64,000 nt of DNA from Saccharina japonica. Taxonomy: Eukaryota > Sar > Phaeophyceae > Laminariales > Laminariaceae. Position 1 is the first letter of the stretch; every line of letters starts with the position of its first letter. Below the pieces are notes generated by a model that made no database searches, had not been told where the DNA came from, and saw only the letters and a program-made list of their open reading frames with translations. Shown piece after piece: positions 25,152 to 34,830 of this stretch. The stretch is taken from NCBI GenBank assembly GCA_008828725.1, contig MEHQ01001000.1, forward strand, positions 501,453 to 565,452, given 5' to 3'. The position numbers were made by a program, and so were the translations under genes.

Positions 25152-25746
25152 GATGATGATGATGCTGATGTTTTTGATGATGATACTGATGATGATGCTG
25201 ATGATGCTGATGTTGTTGTGACATTAAATAGGCTAGGAGTAGTCTGACGGCAAGACCTTTACGTTCACCTCTTCTAGGTTAAGACTTTTGCACGGACTAC
25301 AGACTACAGACTACAGTATTGCCTATACATGGTGTCCTTCTGATCCCACCTTGACGGAGTCCTTTGAGTCGTCTTTGAGTCGTCTTTGAGTCGTCCTTGA
25401 CTTTTTTATTCAGTTCTGCCAGGTTGTGACAGACGTTGGTATCATATACACTACGTTGCGTTTTTTTTCCCTCGCCACCGCCCCCCGTCGACGTCTAATC
25501 GTTTCCCTATCTTTGTTGTTGCGCCACACTCAATAATGCACTCATTATTTGCACCGGCTTCGTTGTACACAGCACATGGAGGCTTCGTTGGAGTCGATCG
25601 CAGAAGTGGACGCGGAGTCGAAGGAGCTACTGATGGCCTACTTTTCCCACATGGCGTATTTTCTCGTCGCCGGGAAGGACATGACCAACCCCAGCAACCT
25701 TGTTGACTACCACAACAAGATGGCGGAGTCTTCCAGGAAATCGTAG
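21959..25746 (+). CDS. GLB3: Plant-type 2/2 (truncated) haemoglobin
   Basis: Four exons: 21977-22113 (or from an in-frame ATG at 21959), 23714-23786, 24953-25081, 25573-25746. The frame is continuous, giving 170 or 176 residues. Motifs in order: DLYERLG, FYTRVFNDEQWFRSIF (the Tyr of FY is the likely B10 haem-pocket residue), GDFLVERLGGPKLYTQRKG, RLIARHSPYDL (likely proximal His F8), RWLEHMEASL and MAYFLVAG. From memory this closely follows Arabidopsis GLB3 (FRSIF, QRMGGPPLYSQRKG, ERWLEHM). These proteins bind haem and O2/NO, are usually soluble, and their physiological role is unsettled. Introns 1 and 2 each contain a SINE-A copy. Intron 3 opens with a GAT-rich microsatellite. All three donors read (A/G)G followed by GTAATA or GTATGATA. 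Confidence 0.93.
22208..22552 (-). mobile_element. SINE-A copy 1 (haemoglobin intron 1)
   Basis: On the minus strand a tRNA-like head (22481-22552) has an A-box-like TAGACTAGTGG and a B box GAGTTCAAATCC. It is followed by an A-rich linker and a shared body containing CGTGGGTAGG, TCGCGATAAAAATGCAAGG, CCGTAGTGGGG, TGAGTTACGACTA and GAAGATTATAAATGGGATGG. The same body occurs in three other copies. It is antisense to the haemoglobin gene. Confidence 0.8.
24190..24535 (+). mobile_element. SINE-A copy 2 (haemoglobin intron 2)
   Basis: The head at 24192-24275 carries an A-box-like TGGTCTAGTGG and a B box GAGTTCGAATCTC. The body then matches copy 1 through GCGTGGGTAGGCAC, CTCGCGATAAAAATGCAAGG and GATAATAAAAGGGATGG. 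It is sense to the haemoglobin gene, so the two introns hold copies in opposite orientation. Confidence 0.8.
24624..24704. mobile_element. Stowaway-like palindromic MITE, copy 1
   Basis: About 77 bp flanked by TA, with inverted ends CCACTCTGTACCGAAATATA and its near complement ending TGG. Relatives lie at 32892-32973 and 39744-39832. The CCGAAATATAAG core and TA target resemble Stowaway (Tc1/mariner) terminal repeats. It is noncoding. Confidence 0.7.
25085..25220 (+). repeat. GAT/CTG trinucleotide array
   Basis: A run of GAT, with CTG variants, at the beginning of haemoglobin intron 3. On the minus strand it produces an artefactual poly-His open frame. Confidence 0.85.
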
Positions 25747-27978
25747 CAACGTTAACCTTTGTTGGTGCGGGAAGGGGAAAGACATTTTCGTGCCCGCAGT
25801 TTTCTGATCTCTGGTCAATTTTTCAGGTTGGGGATTTTTTTATTGGTGGAAAATCCTTGGTCGACATTTTTTCGTCATCCGGCATCGTGACGTCACTTTT
25901 CGGAAAATAATCAATATTTGGAAAATTGGAAAATTGGCTGTGGATGGCGATGTCGGTCTTCGTTTTCATGGAGTGTAAATGGTAAATTACCCAAATGTTG
26001 TGTGTTTGGTGCCTGTGTGTGAATGGGGTGTAAGTAATCTTGTACAGAGGTACTACTACTGTAGCTCTTCAGCCCTCTTCCTGGACTGGAGCTCTGTACG
26101 GCTACAGCAGTATACTGCTGTAATATTAAGAAGTACTTGGACCATTATTTTTGTGCATGTGTTGTTGCAAGGCTCGTATATTATTATAGGCAGTGGTCAC
26201 CCGCCCTCAAACACCCGTTCAGGGTTGTACGCACATACCGTGCCGTGGCGTGGCGTGGCGTCTGCGGCGGGTGAATAAGTTCACTTGTTCGTCGGTGTAT
26301 ATGATGGAAGAAAAGTCTGCGATTCCTTCCATTTTTGCATATGGGGGGGGGTGGTTTGTGTTGCTGGTTTCCACCCGAAAACAAAAAGAAAAAAACTCCT
26401 GCCGCGCGCTGAGTGAGACCGTACGATGGGGGGTGTTGTTACTGCTTACTGCAGTTGCGGATTTTGTCCTTTGGGAAGGGAGTCCATGTCGTTTCGCATC
26501 GTAGGCTCTTGGGCGTGGTGACTCGTCGATTGTTGAGCGTTGAGTCGAGTTGAGTTGGGCTTTCCGGGGGGGGGGTGCTTTTGTTTCGTGCCTTAGGTAT
26601 TGAATTATGGTGGTTGCATCCTGTTCAGAAACGATGCGTGTCACGAATGTGGTGGGGCTGTGCGGGGGTCGTTGGGGGGGGGGGGGGGGGGGGGGGGGGT
26701 CTCTTCGGCTCTACTATTAATAGTAGCTCTTATGATAGGTCTAGAGGATAGCTGTGGAGGATTTTTCAAGACGTGGCAAACAATTTTTCCGAACCCCCCC
26801 CAGAACACGCCATTATTTCACCGTTGATTTAGGCCAAGTGAAGTGACGTGTATTTTTAAGTCCTTTTCAGCATGCCAAGAGATCGACGACTCGGTTGCGC
26901 TCGTAATCGTACGAGTAACGGATATCAGGTTTAGTCTAATAATAGAGATGCTGATAGTTTTCTTGGGGCAAAAACTCTTGAGAGGGAAACGAGCCGTCTC
27001 CTCCGAGATTTGGCAAACAAACACAAAACAGAACACCACCACTCTCGCTTTTAGCTGTCCCAGCATTAAAAATGTAAAATTGTTGTAGGGCCGGGTTGTG
27101 GGACGAAACAACCCCGCGCGATTTATTGCCTGGAGACAACAAGCAACGTGATTGGAACGACGCTTTCAGTGAAACACAGTTGAGCCACAGACCCGCGCAA
27201 CACTTAGAGCACACCGGCAATCGCAATCCGTCTTGCCTATCATATTGTATTATAATACCTGGCACCTGCTAATGCGTTACGAACACCAATTGGAAGGTGG
27301 GAAAAAAAAAAACTTCCTCCACCACGCTTATCACGACCAAGGCAAAACAGGATGAGCAAGATGCATATGCCCATGATCACATGATCAGGGATGATACCAC
27401 TCGCACCCACAACTACCACAGAAAAAAAAAATGGGGGCAGCTTTTCTACCCCCTCTTCGAATACTTGTCGGCGCTGTTGAACGACGCCTGAATATGACGA
27501 CGGCCATGATCCGCCAAGCTAAAACATCCCTCCCCCAAAAAGAAAACAAAAACAAAAAACACAAGCGTAGGCTCGGACGCCGGCGCCAAGTAAGCGTGTA
27601 CGACGCATAGTTGGTGATCATGACTGCCAGCACTCCGCTTACTGTAATAATAGCATTTCGGGCAGACCAACGCCACCTTGGTGGAACCGAACCCTCCGAC
27701 TTATAGCCTACCTACGCATTTAACCAACCTCCCCCCCTCTACCGTATGGGACTTTATTCAACGGACACCGACAACCGGGCCTTAATAAACGGACTCCGAT
27801 TAACTCCTAAAAGCAGTCCCGCTTTTCGCTCTCAGAGCAGTGTATAGTAGCCAGCACGGAGAAGCTGTTCCCAGACAGCGAGCGGGCCAAGCTCGCGCGT
27901 GTGCGCCGGCGTGTTTGCACGGCATTGGCAAACCATTGGCATGCATTGGCATGAAACGCAGGCTGTACACCCCCCCCC
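25747..27978. other. Intergenic, no supported gene
   Basis: Follows the haemoglobin stop codon. Content: short overlapping frames, a poly-G run of about 35 bases at 26665-26699, A-rich runs, and a possible minus-strand exon around 27100-27240 that is Cys-rich (VCSKCCAGLWLNC) but unattached. No convincing gene was found. Confidence 0.4.
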
Positions 27979-28502
27979 CCCCCCCCCCCTCCCGAAAAAA
28001 AAATGTTCTGTCGCTCCATCGTGCGAGCGTTTGTCCCATGCTTTTGCCATGAGGCGCTACCATCAACACAATAACTCTAAGTATACCTTATAAATAGTGC
28101 ACCACCATACCACCATGCGGCTGTAGCGCACGTTATTCCACGCTCGCAAGGCGGATCGTCCAGTCATGACAAGAACACATGCGATGATGTACGTAGTAGG
28201 CAGTATCTTCATCCCACAAAAAACAAAACTCACGCGGGGGGGCCTTTCAAACCGTAGCCACGCCAGCATTTACACAACAACTTAACAACACAACAACACT
28301 GGTATGCCACAGAAAGCATCGTACCTCTGTAATTCGAACGCGTGCCTCCAAAAAAGGCATCGTCTAGATATCACATTCACACAGAGTATGGACTCACTCA
28401 GACTGGCAATGACACGGACGGTGGTGGCGCGCGCTATATCATATTAACCCGCGCCCTTGTAAACGGTTCACCCAGTCATGATAAACACATATATGTGTAC
28501 GT
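27979..28502 (+). repeat. 524-bp perfect direct repeat, left copy
   Basis: By eye it is identical to 28931-29454 over its whole length, including a C run of at least 11, an A run and an AT-rich end (ACATATATGTGTACGT). It stops exactly before the N at 28503. Two perfect copies with no divergence next to an ambiguous base most simply reflect an assembly overlap that was not collapsed. Confidence 0.85.
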
Positions 28503-28503
28503 N
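28503..28503. other. Unresolved base at a scaffold join
   Basis: The only N in the window. It marks the end of the left copy of the 524-bp repeat. The order of sequence on either side should not be trusted. Confidence 0.9.
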
Positions 28504-28620
28504 AGTCGCAACAAACGTTTTAACACAAACCATCGTGACGCAATCGCACTCGGTAGAAGTATCCAACCCAAAAGACAATTCACTTGATTTGTTTCGTCAG
28601 GGGAAAACCCTCTAATGTAG

Positions 28621-28833
28621 GAGATATTTGTGCCTTGGCTTGCCACTGTTCATCTGGACCCCCCGACGGAGGATGCGTTGCGGGCAACTGTCGCTAAAGC
28701 AGTGTGCAGACTCGTCCAATCCACCGTTGATGCCGATAGTTTGGGGGGGACCCCCTGGTTGGCGCTTGCTGGATTTGTTCCTCGCGTGTTTCAGAGAGAA
28801 ACAGATATCGATACGTTTGCACTCATGAAATGA
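28621..28833 (+). CDS. Orphan C-terminal exon, unknown protein
   Basis: After an acceptor (CTCTAATGTAG) an open stretch of 70 codons runs to TGA. It has protein-like composition (PTEDALRATVAKAVCRLV, GGTPWLALAGF, RVFQRETDIDTF). No upstream exon is found, because the segment begins just right of the N and is enclosed by the duplicated 524-bp blocks. It may belong to a gene located elsewhere in the genome. No domain is recognised; an amphipathic helix is likely over the ALRATVAKAV part. Confidence 0.45.
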   Translation, partial: EIFVPWLATVHLDPPTEDALRATVAKAVCRLVQSTVDADSLGGTPWLALAGFVPRVFQRETDIDTFALMK

Positions 28834-28930
28834 CGCCAATAGAGTTGAAACCTCGCTAGAATGGGCGACGATCACCTGCACCATAGGTTTTCCAGAAAAA
28901 TAATTGCGAGTGGGTCAACCCCATATAACG

Positions 28931-29454
28931 CCCCCCCCCCCTCCCGAAAAAAAAATGTTCTGTCGCTCCATCGTGCGAGCGTTTGTCCCATGCTTTTGCC
29001 ATGAGGCGCTACCATCAACACAATAACTCTAAGTATACCTTATAAATAGTGCACCACCATACCACCATGCGGCTGTAGCGCACGTTATTCCACGCTCGCA
29101 AGGCGGATCGTCCAGTCATGACAAGAACACATGCGATGATGTACGTAGTAGGCAGTATCTTCATCCCACAAAAAACAAAACTCACGCGGGGGGGCCTTTC
29201 AAACCGTAGCCACGCCAGCATTTACACAACAACTTAACAACACAACAACACTGGTATGCCACAGAAAGCATCGTACCTCTGTAATTCGAACGCGTGCCTC
29301 CAAAAAAGGCATCGTCTAGATATCACATTCACACAGAGTATGGACTCACTCAGACTGGCAATGACACGGACGGTGGTGGCGCGCGCTATATCATATTAAC
29401 CCGCGCCCTTGTAAACGGTTCACCCAGTCATGATAAACACATATATGTGTACGT
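28931..29454 (+). repeat. 524-bp perfect direct repeat, right copy
   Basis: Exact repeat of 27979-28502 at an offset of 952 bp. The sequence then continues into unique DNA leading to the minus-strand coiled-coil gene. Confidence 0.85.
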
Positions 29455-29894
29455 ACTTGTAAGAGTTTTTTAATCCCAAAATTTCAACTCGAGATCTTTT
29501 TTCAAAAACCACAATAAGCCACCAACGAAAAAAAACAAATAATACCAGGTATATATATACCAGGTACGTCACCGGCAACAACAGCAGCAACAGCAACTGC
29601 ACCCACAAACCGCGCGCCTCCCAAAAAACGCGCCGTGGAGTCATGGCACGCTCAATACGAATAAACTTCGCCTGGCGGCGAGGGCGCGGCACGACAGTCC
29701 CACACATCCCACAGAACACACACTCCACAGCCCTGATCCATAAAAAAACCTCGATCTTATTTTGACGATCGACATGATACAGTAAAACCTGTCTTGCTGT
29801 CTTGATCCCCTTCAAGAGCCACGCTTGAAAAGCAAATCGACGTTGGCTGCATGCAATGTATGTCATGTCGGATGCTCCCTCCGCGAGTGGCCTC

Positions 29895-31881
29895 TCAACC
29901 GGTTCCCTCGTCCACAGCTGATGGTGCTGATGCTGCTGACGCTTCGGTCAACGCTGCCACCTGCGAAAGCAAGTACATACAAATATAATTACTGACTGTA
30001 TACCTGGTATGTACGTGCTGATGAAGGTGCCGATTTTGGAGCGTGTTGCAACATTCTGCACGCTTGAGGTATTCATGGTGAGATAACGGTCACAACTTCG
30101 CAAATAAATGCGCAACGAAGGCTTAGTCATCCTGTGCCTAGCGTGAGCTTGTTCCTTGGGGATGTGCGACTGTGAGACTGTGAGACTGAACTGTGAAGGC
30201 GTTGCCTACTGAGCTACCAGGTATACGGGTAAAAGATCGATCGAATATCCAGTCCAGGGTAAATCCTTATAGCACCTTACACATCCCTACCCCCCTCCGA
30301 ACGGAGGGATCTTTGGAACGTAACGGTACCGCATACGACCGTATATACGTGGGTGATCCTCTTCTTTCCAATGGCTGGGGAACCAGGGGGGCATGTGTTT
30401 TAGCTTTTGGGACACATGCGCAAGCGTTTCTATAAATGAAACGTCCGGAGTGAGATTATAACCCTTCCTTGTGTCCTCGACGACGTCTATACGAATGTGA
30501 CGGTGTTAGCTACTGAGCTACCGTACTATTAATAATACAGGGGTGAACTATCGATCCCTAAAGTAAGCTCAGGGTGATCCCTGTAACACGACGCACGATG
30601 TAGCGAACGTTTCAGAACTCAGGGACCAGCTACGGGCGTCGATTCCAGCTTGACGAGTACAATGGTATTGCTGCCATGCATATGCGGCGCAACCGCCTGG
30701 TGCGTTACCAACAACAACAACAACAACAAACATCCCGTCGCTTCTCTGGTCATAATCATGCACGAGGTCAGCAAGCCGGCATTTTCCGTGCTCTCACCTG
30801 TTGCTCAAGCTGCTGGATTATCAAATGTTGCTCGAAGCAGATGTCTTCCAGACCGGTCACGTCATCCTACAGCCAGTGGCATCAGTAATGGCAGAAAATG
30901 GCACAGATGGCGAGGACAAGCAAGCGCGGATAGAGGGGGGATGAGCCCCCAATCGTCAACAACAATAGCCTCTCTCACAGAAGCAGCAAACAATGCAATG
31001 TCATGGAACGTTTGAAGACGGCCCCCATGGCGGCATGCAATGTTGCAATGCAAACACGCTTTCATACACAAGAAGGCCGGTATATTGGGGCGCGGCAAGG
31101 ACTCTTTTCTTGTTGGATAGGTCTGATGCACGGGGGCGGTGATCGCGTTACCTCGCGAACGAGGATCGCCGCATGGAGGCCCCAGACGCTATCAATAGCG
31201 TGAAACACCTTCATGACTCAGATCATATACTTCATACGCACCCATCCATCGTGTCGCAGATTTGCCGAGGCAGGTATTAGTAGTCCCAGTGAGGGGTGGG
31301 CAATGTTTCTCTCAAGTTTTATGCCCCCTACTATACTAGCTTTTAGTGAAGGGGGACGATCGGTAAATGGGTCGAACCGCGGTCTCGTATGATAGCATAG
31401 TTGTTGGCATTTGCCGCATATACTATTATACTGCTATCATAGTCAGCAGTCGCGTCGCAAAGATGGCACGGCCGTGGCCGATCCAAACTTTATGTTTTTT
31501 TTAACCCGTAAGGTTAGGTAGGTTTGACAAGAAAAAAGTTGAGAAAGAAAATACCTCGTAAATACCAGGTACCATGCATGGTATATATCGTTATACCTCG
31601 GTCGGAGAGGGTGCCATGTCAAACACCCGTGCAGACCCGGGTTGTAGGCTGTGCCCGTGTGACCGCTTTCCGAACAGCCCGCCGCAGGAGCCAGCGTTCT
31701 GGTTCCGATCGGCCGTGCCCGTCGAGGCTGGTGGATTGGCCCACGCTCTTACGCCGAGCCCCCCGAGCATTTTGGCACGTTCCTCCTCCATCACCGCCTC
31801 TGAGATGCCCAACACCTCCAGCGCTTTTTTGTAGGACATTTGTTCCACGGTGCACCCCAGGAGCCACTCCACTTTTGCTCC
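29895..31881 (-). CDS. 3' part of an unrecognised coiled-coil protein gene
   Basis: Four consecutive phase-0 exons: 31881-31597, 31208-31152, 30866-30798, 29960-29895 (stop TGA). The first has a strong acceptor (T run then GTCGCAG) and encodes 95 residues with VEWLLGCTVEQMSYKKALEV and EAVMEEERAKM. The second encodes VFHAIDSVWGLHAAILVRE. The third encodes DDVTGLEDICFEQHLIIQQL and joins the fourth (VAALTEASAASAPS) to form a probable coiled coil with an Ala/Ser-rich end. Together they give 158 residues of C terminus. Upstream exons beyond 31.9 kb were not identified, so the gene is incomplete. A SINE-B element sits in the last intron. No family is recognised. Confidence 0.5.
30193..30595 (-). 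mobile_element. SINE-B copy with flanking direct repeats
   Basis: A body like 45640-45815 (poly-C then GAACGGAGGGATCTTTGG, CTGGGGAACCAGG, CGCAAGCGTTTCTATAAA) lies between two related blocks of about 75 bp (30193-30275, 30503-30595) with GAGCTAC and a GATCGATC-type core. Read on minus it has a tRNA-like head: an A-box-like TAGCTCAGTAGG and a B-box-like GGGTTATAATCTC. It lies inside the last intron of the coiled-coil gene. Confidence 0.65.
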
Positions 31882-31887
31882 CTGCGA

Positions 31888-31926
31888 CAAAAAAAAAATA
31901 TATATATATATATAGAGAGAGAGAGA
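31888..31926. repeat. A-run, AT and AG dinucleotide array
   Basis: A run of A followed by TATATA and then GAGAGA lies immediately upstream of the acceptor of a minus-strand exon. There it supplies the pyrimidine-rich tract on the transcribed strand. Confidence 0.75.
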
Positions 31927-32891
31927 GCGTGAACGTCTTGTGTGCCGGTATTCGTGTATTCATCATATACCTTTTTTTCAGGCGAGTAAATGTTAAAGGT
32001 GTGCCGCACGCGGACGATATACGAATAGGAGCAAGAAAGGCTGCGTGAAAAGGACGATACCGCCACTGCCGAGAATTCCACGAGGAAATTACATCTCAAT
32101 GTAGACTGGATACGACACTATTAATATTAATAATAGCACTATTAATATTAATAATAGCTCTCGTCGAGATATTCGATTTGTAGTAGAACCCTCGAGGTGA
32201 ACATAAAGTAAAGGCCGATTTTACCGCTCGCCGTCGTCGGCTTATTTGTACAGTATGTCCTATGTCCTATGTCCTATGCCGGTACGTATCAGTATATGTC
32301 AGATATAGTTGTCGTCTTGGGCTGTAGCCAGAATGTACCGCTGCCCGCGGACGGCTAACCAAGATTGAAAACCGAAAATGGAATCAATACCATCATTGTC
32401 ACCGGCCGGCGATACTCATATCATCATACGTAGTTACAGTAATATTGATATATAGTTGAATGAAAAACAGGGTTAACAGCAGTATTGACGAACGCGGTTA
32501 TGGCAACTTTTAGCGAGTGGTGGAGGTGAGCAAGAGGACCGGGATCAGGATCAGGATCAGGATCAGGATCAGGATCAGGTGATAGGGAGGTGGAGAGTAC
32601 GCCGTGCCCGGAATGCCACGACTCTCGTTTTATTTTTTGTTGCTGGTGTTGTTGCCGTCAGAAAGTCAGAAGTAAGTGCTCTCTCACTGCTTGGACTGCT
32701 GGCATTGTTACGGCTTTTGAGGTTATTTGTTATTTCAGCCGCCGTGAAGGAGTCGGCAGTAGTATCTATTATTAATAATATCACACACCACTATTCCGGA
32801 GAACCGTAGTAAATAGGACCAAATATTGTTGTTAAAAATAGGGATATTTATTATAGGTTTTTGGGTGTACCGTAGGCCCCCTATTTACTGG

Positions 32892-32973
32892 TACCAATCT
32901 GGACCGAAATATAAGGCCCTTTTAATTCAATTTTAATGTACAAAAAGTTATTATATTTTGGTACAGAGTGGTA
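32892..32973. mobile_element. Stowaway-like palindromic MITE, copy 2
   Basis: TA-flanked, with left end CCAATCTGGACCGAAATATA and right end TTTGGTACAGAGTGG. The arms are more diverged than in copy 1 but keep the same termini (CCA...TGG) and core. Confidence 0.65.
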
Positions 32974-33024
32974 CGTATGGTCCCCCGTAGTATCCCCGTC
33001 TATCGTTTGTACTATCGATACTAT

Positions 33025-33364
33025 TTTTTTTTTTTTTTTTTTTTTTCCATCCCATTCATTATCTTCGCACTTCCGTCTTTTCTCCCTCCCTAGTCGTAAC
33101 TCAGATCCGGGGTCACAAAGTAGGCTCCTCTCCCTCCTCCCCCACTACGGTTCTTGCCTTGATTTTTTATCGCGCAGAGGGTTCAGCCTTCCCAACGCTC
33201 GTCGATTTTCATCGAATTTTGCTAACTCACGCTCTCGCGCTTTCAGCTAGTCAAGATTTTTTGCGAGAAAAAGTCCCTACGAGCATGCACACGGGGGGGC
33301 TCGAACTCGTGACCTTGACGCTAACAAGCTTCGTGGTTACCTGCTAGCCCACCGGGGCGACCGG
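33025..33364 (-). mobile_element. SINE-A copy 3
   Basis: The minus-strand tRNA-like head at about 33295-33364 has a CGAGTTCGAGCCC B box and a GGGCTAGCAGG A-box-like stretch. The body carries the shared CCGTAGTGGGGG, TGAGTTACGACTAGG and GAAGATAATGAATGGGATGG blocks and ends in an A run on minus. Confidence 0.8.
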
Positions 33365-33414
33365 CAAATGGATACTACTTTGTATATGAGTAGTTATGCA
33401 TCGACCGCGGCACC

Positions 33415-33504
33415 TTAACCCATTCAGAACTGAAAAAAACTTATCCCACACTAATTCCAAGTATTTTATCCCCAAAAACGGGGGACCGGTTCTTCAGGGG
33501 TTAA
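33415..33504. mobile_element. TTAA-flanked 85-bp MITE, copy 2
   Basis: Starts TTAACCCATTCAGAACTG and ends with GGTTCTTCAGGGGTTAA. Both TTAA flanks are intact, and this is the best preserved copy of the family. Confidence 0.8.
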
Positions 33505-33956
33505 TAGACCTGTTAGGGCTGCAGTCCCGTTTGGAGGACTAATTACTTGGAATTAGAGTCAAATATGTGTTTGTGTGCAGTGCACTGCTAAACGGGTTGT
33601 TATAGGTGGGGGGTGATAGCAGGGAAGCATGATTCAGTGCTTCCGCGAGAGCAGCCAATCAAAACGAGTCAGGTTTCAGACACACAAATACCAAGTACGC
33701 CCCGAACACCTGCCAGCTGAGTTAACGAACGCACTGGCTGTAGTGTAGTACAGTATATAGGTGCTGGTATTTTTACGGGGGGGGGGGCATAATAAATAGG
33801 ACCTACGAAACACACATAAACCTATATATTTCCCTATTTTTACTAACAGTATTTGGTCCTATTTACTATGGCCCCCCGTTATAGTATTATACCCTGAACA
33901 GTCTGACTGGACAGAGAGTCACAGCAGTTATACCCCCGGACCAATTCCACGCAACG

Positions 33957-34302
33957 GTCGGTCGCCTCGATGGTCTAGTGGTACCCTCGAATGCTTCGAA
34001 GAGTTGGTTTACGGGGTTCGAACCTCACGTGGGTCGGACTTTCGAGCGTATTTGCAAAAAAAAAAAAAAAAACGGAATCAACTGCAGAGAGAGCCTATTA
34101 ATAGTAGCGTGGGTAGGCACACTTCGATGTGAGTCAACGAGGGAAGAAAGGGCTTAAGTATTCTCGCGATAAAAATTCAAGGCAAGAACCGTAGTGGGGG
34201 AGGGGGGAGAAGAGCCTACGTTGTGACCCCGGGTCTGAGTTACGAGTAGGGGGGAGAGAGAAAGGAAGGGCGAAGATAATAAAAGAGATGGACATTAAAA
34301 AA
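33957..34302 (+). mobile_element. SINE-A copy 4
   Basis: The head at 33959-34040 has TGGTCTAGTGG and a GGGTTCGAACCTC B box. The body matches copy 2 closely (GTAGCGTGGGTAGGCACA, GATAAAAATTCAAGGCAAGA, GATAATAAAAGAGATGGACA). It shares with copy 2 a TATTA-type insertion just before GTAGCG, suggesting a subfamily. Confidence 0.82.
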
Positions 34303-34480
34303 ATGCTAGTCTCGTCAATGTTCAGCGCCTATGATAGAGGTGACAAAAAAGGTCACTACGTAGTCGATAATAGTAATTGTTACCAATCAGTGTGCGGTCG
34401 AGGGGGGGCAATTACGCTACCGTTACGAAGGTACAGTAGGTACGAGAGCCGTTGGATGTGTGTTCTGTCTCAGGACCGAC

Positions 34481-34830
34481 ATGGCCTTTCAGCGTTCTCC
34501 AAAGCACATCCTCCATGTATACAAGTATACAGCAGCATACAGTATACAGTTTTGCATCGGCAGTTGGAGCCAACATCGCCCAACCCAACCACCAGCACCG
34601 CCGACTACGCATCACGGATACGAGCTTCATCAATTCAACACACACCAAACATACATATTAGATGTCGGTGTGGAGGTTTGCTATTACTACGTGCAGTGAA
34701 GTGCCGGAAACCATATACACAAAGCTCAAGATGATTGGGGTTGGCCTGGAGAAATGGCAGGCCTCCCTTCGTCGGCTGCACTCTGTGCGCTTCCTCGACG
34801 TGCTTCAACATGCAGCCATACATGCATAAG
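34481..34830 (+). CDS. Possible exons of an unknown plus-strand gene
   Basis: A stretch from ATG at 34481 (MAFQRSPKHILHVYK), a middle open part around 34553-34650 and a final part 34700-34830 read like protein. The final part contains KLKMIGVGLEKWQASLRRL and VRFLDVLQHAA before a stop. The splice junctions are ambiguous and no domain is recognised. This could be a decayed gene. Confidence 0.2.

Larger units (their letters stand above)
31927..34280. other. Noncoding region with MITEs and SINEs
   Basis: Contents besides the elements listed separately: a hexanucleotide GGATCA array at 32546-32578, TATTAATA clusters at 32112-32157 and 32767, and two possible but unattached short exons (32500-32526 on plus, ending in a GTGAGC donor; 32640-32760 on minus). 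No gene is supported. Confidence 0.4.

Noticed and set aside
25015-25224. Poly-His protein on the minus strand
   Set aside because: It is the complement of a GAT microsatellite in haemoglobin intron 3.
22481-34040. tRNA genes at the A/B-box matches near 22481, 24192, 33295 and 33959
   Set aside because: Acceptor stems do not pair properly and each match is followed by the same 250-bp SINE body, so they are SINE heads and not functional tRNAs.
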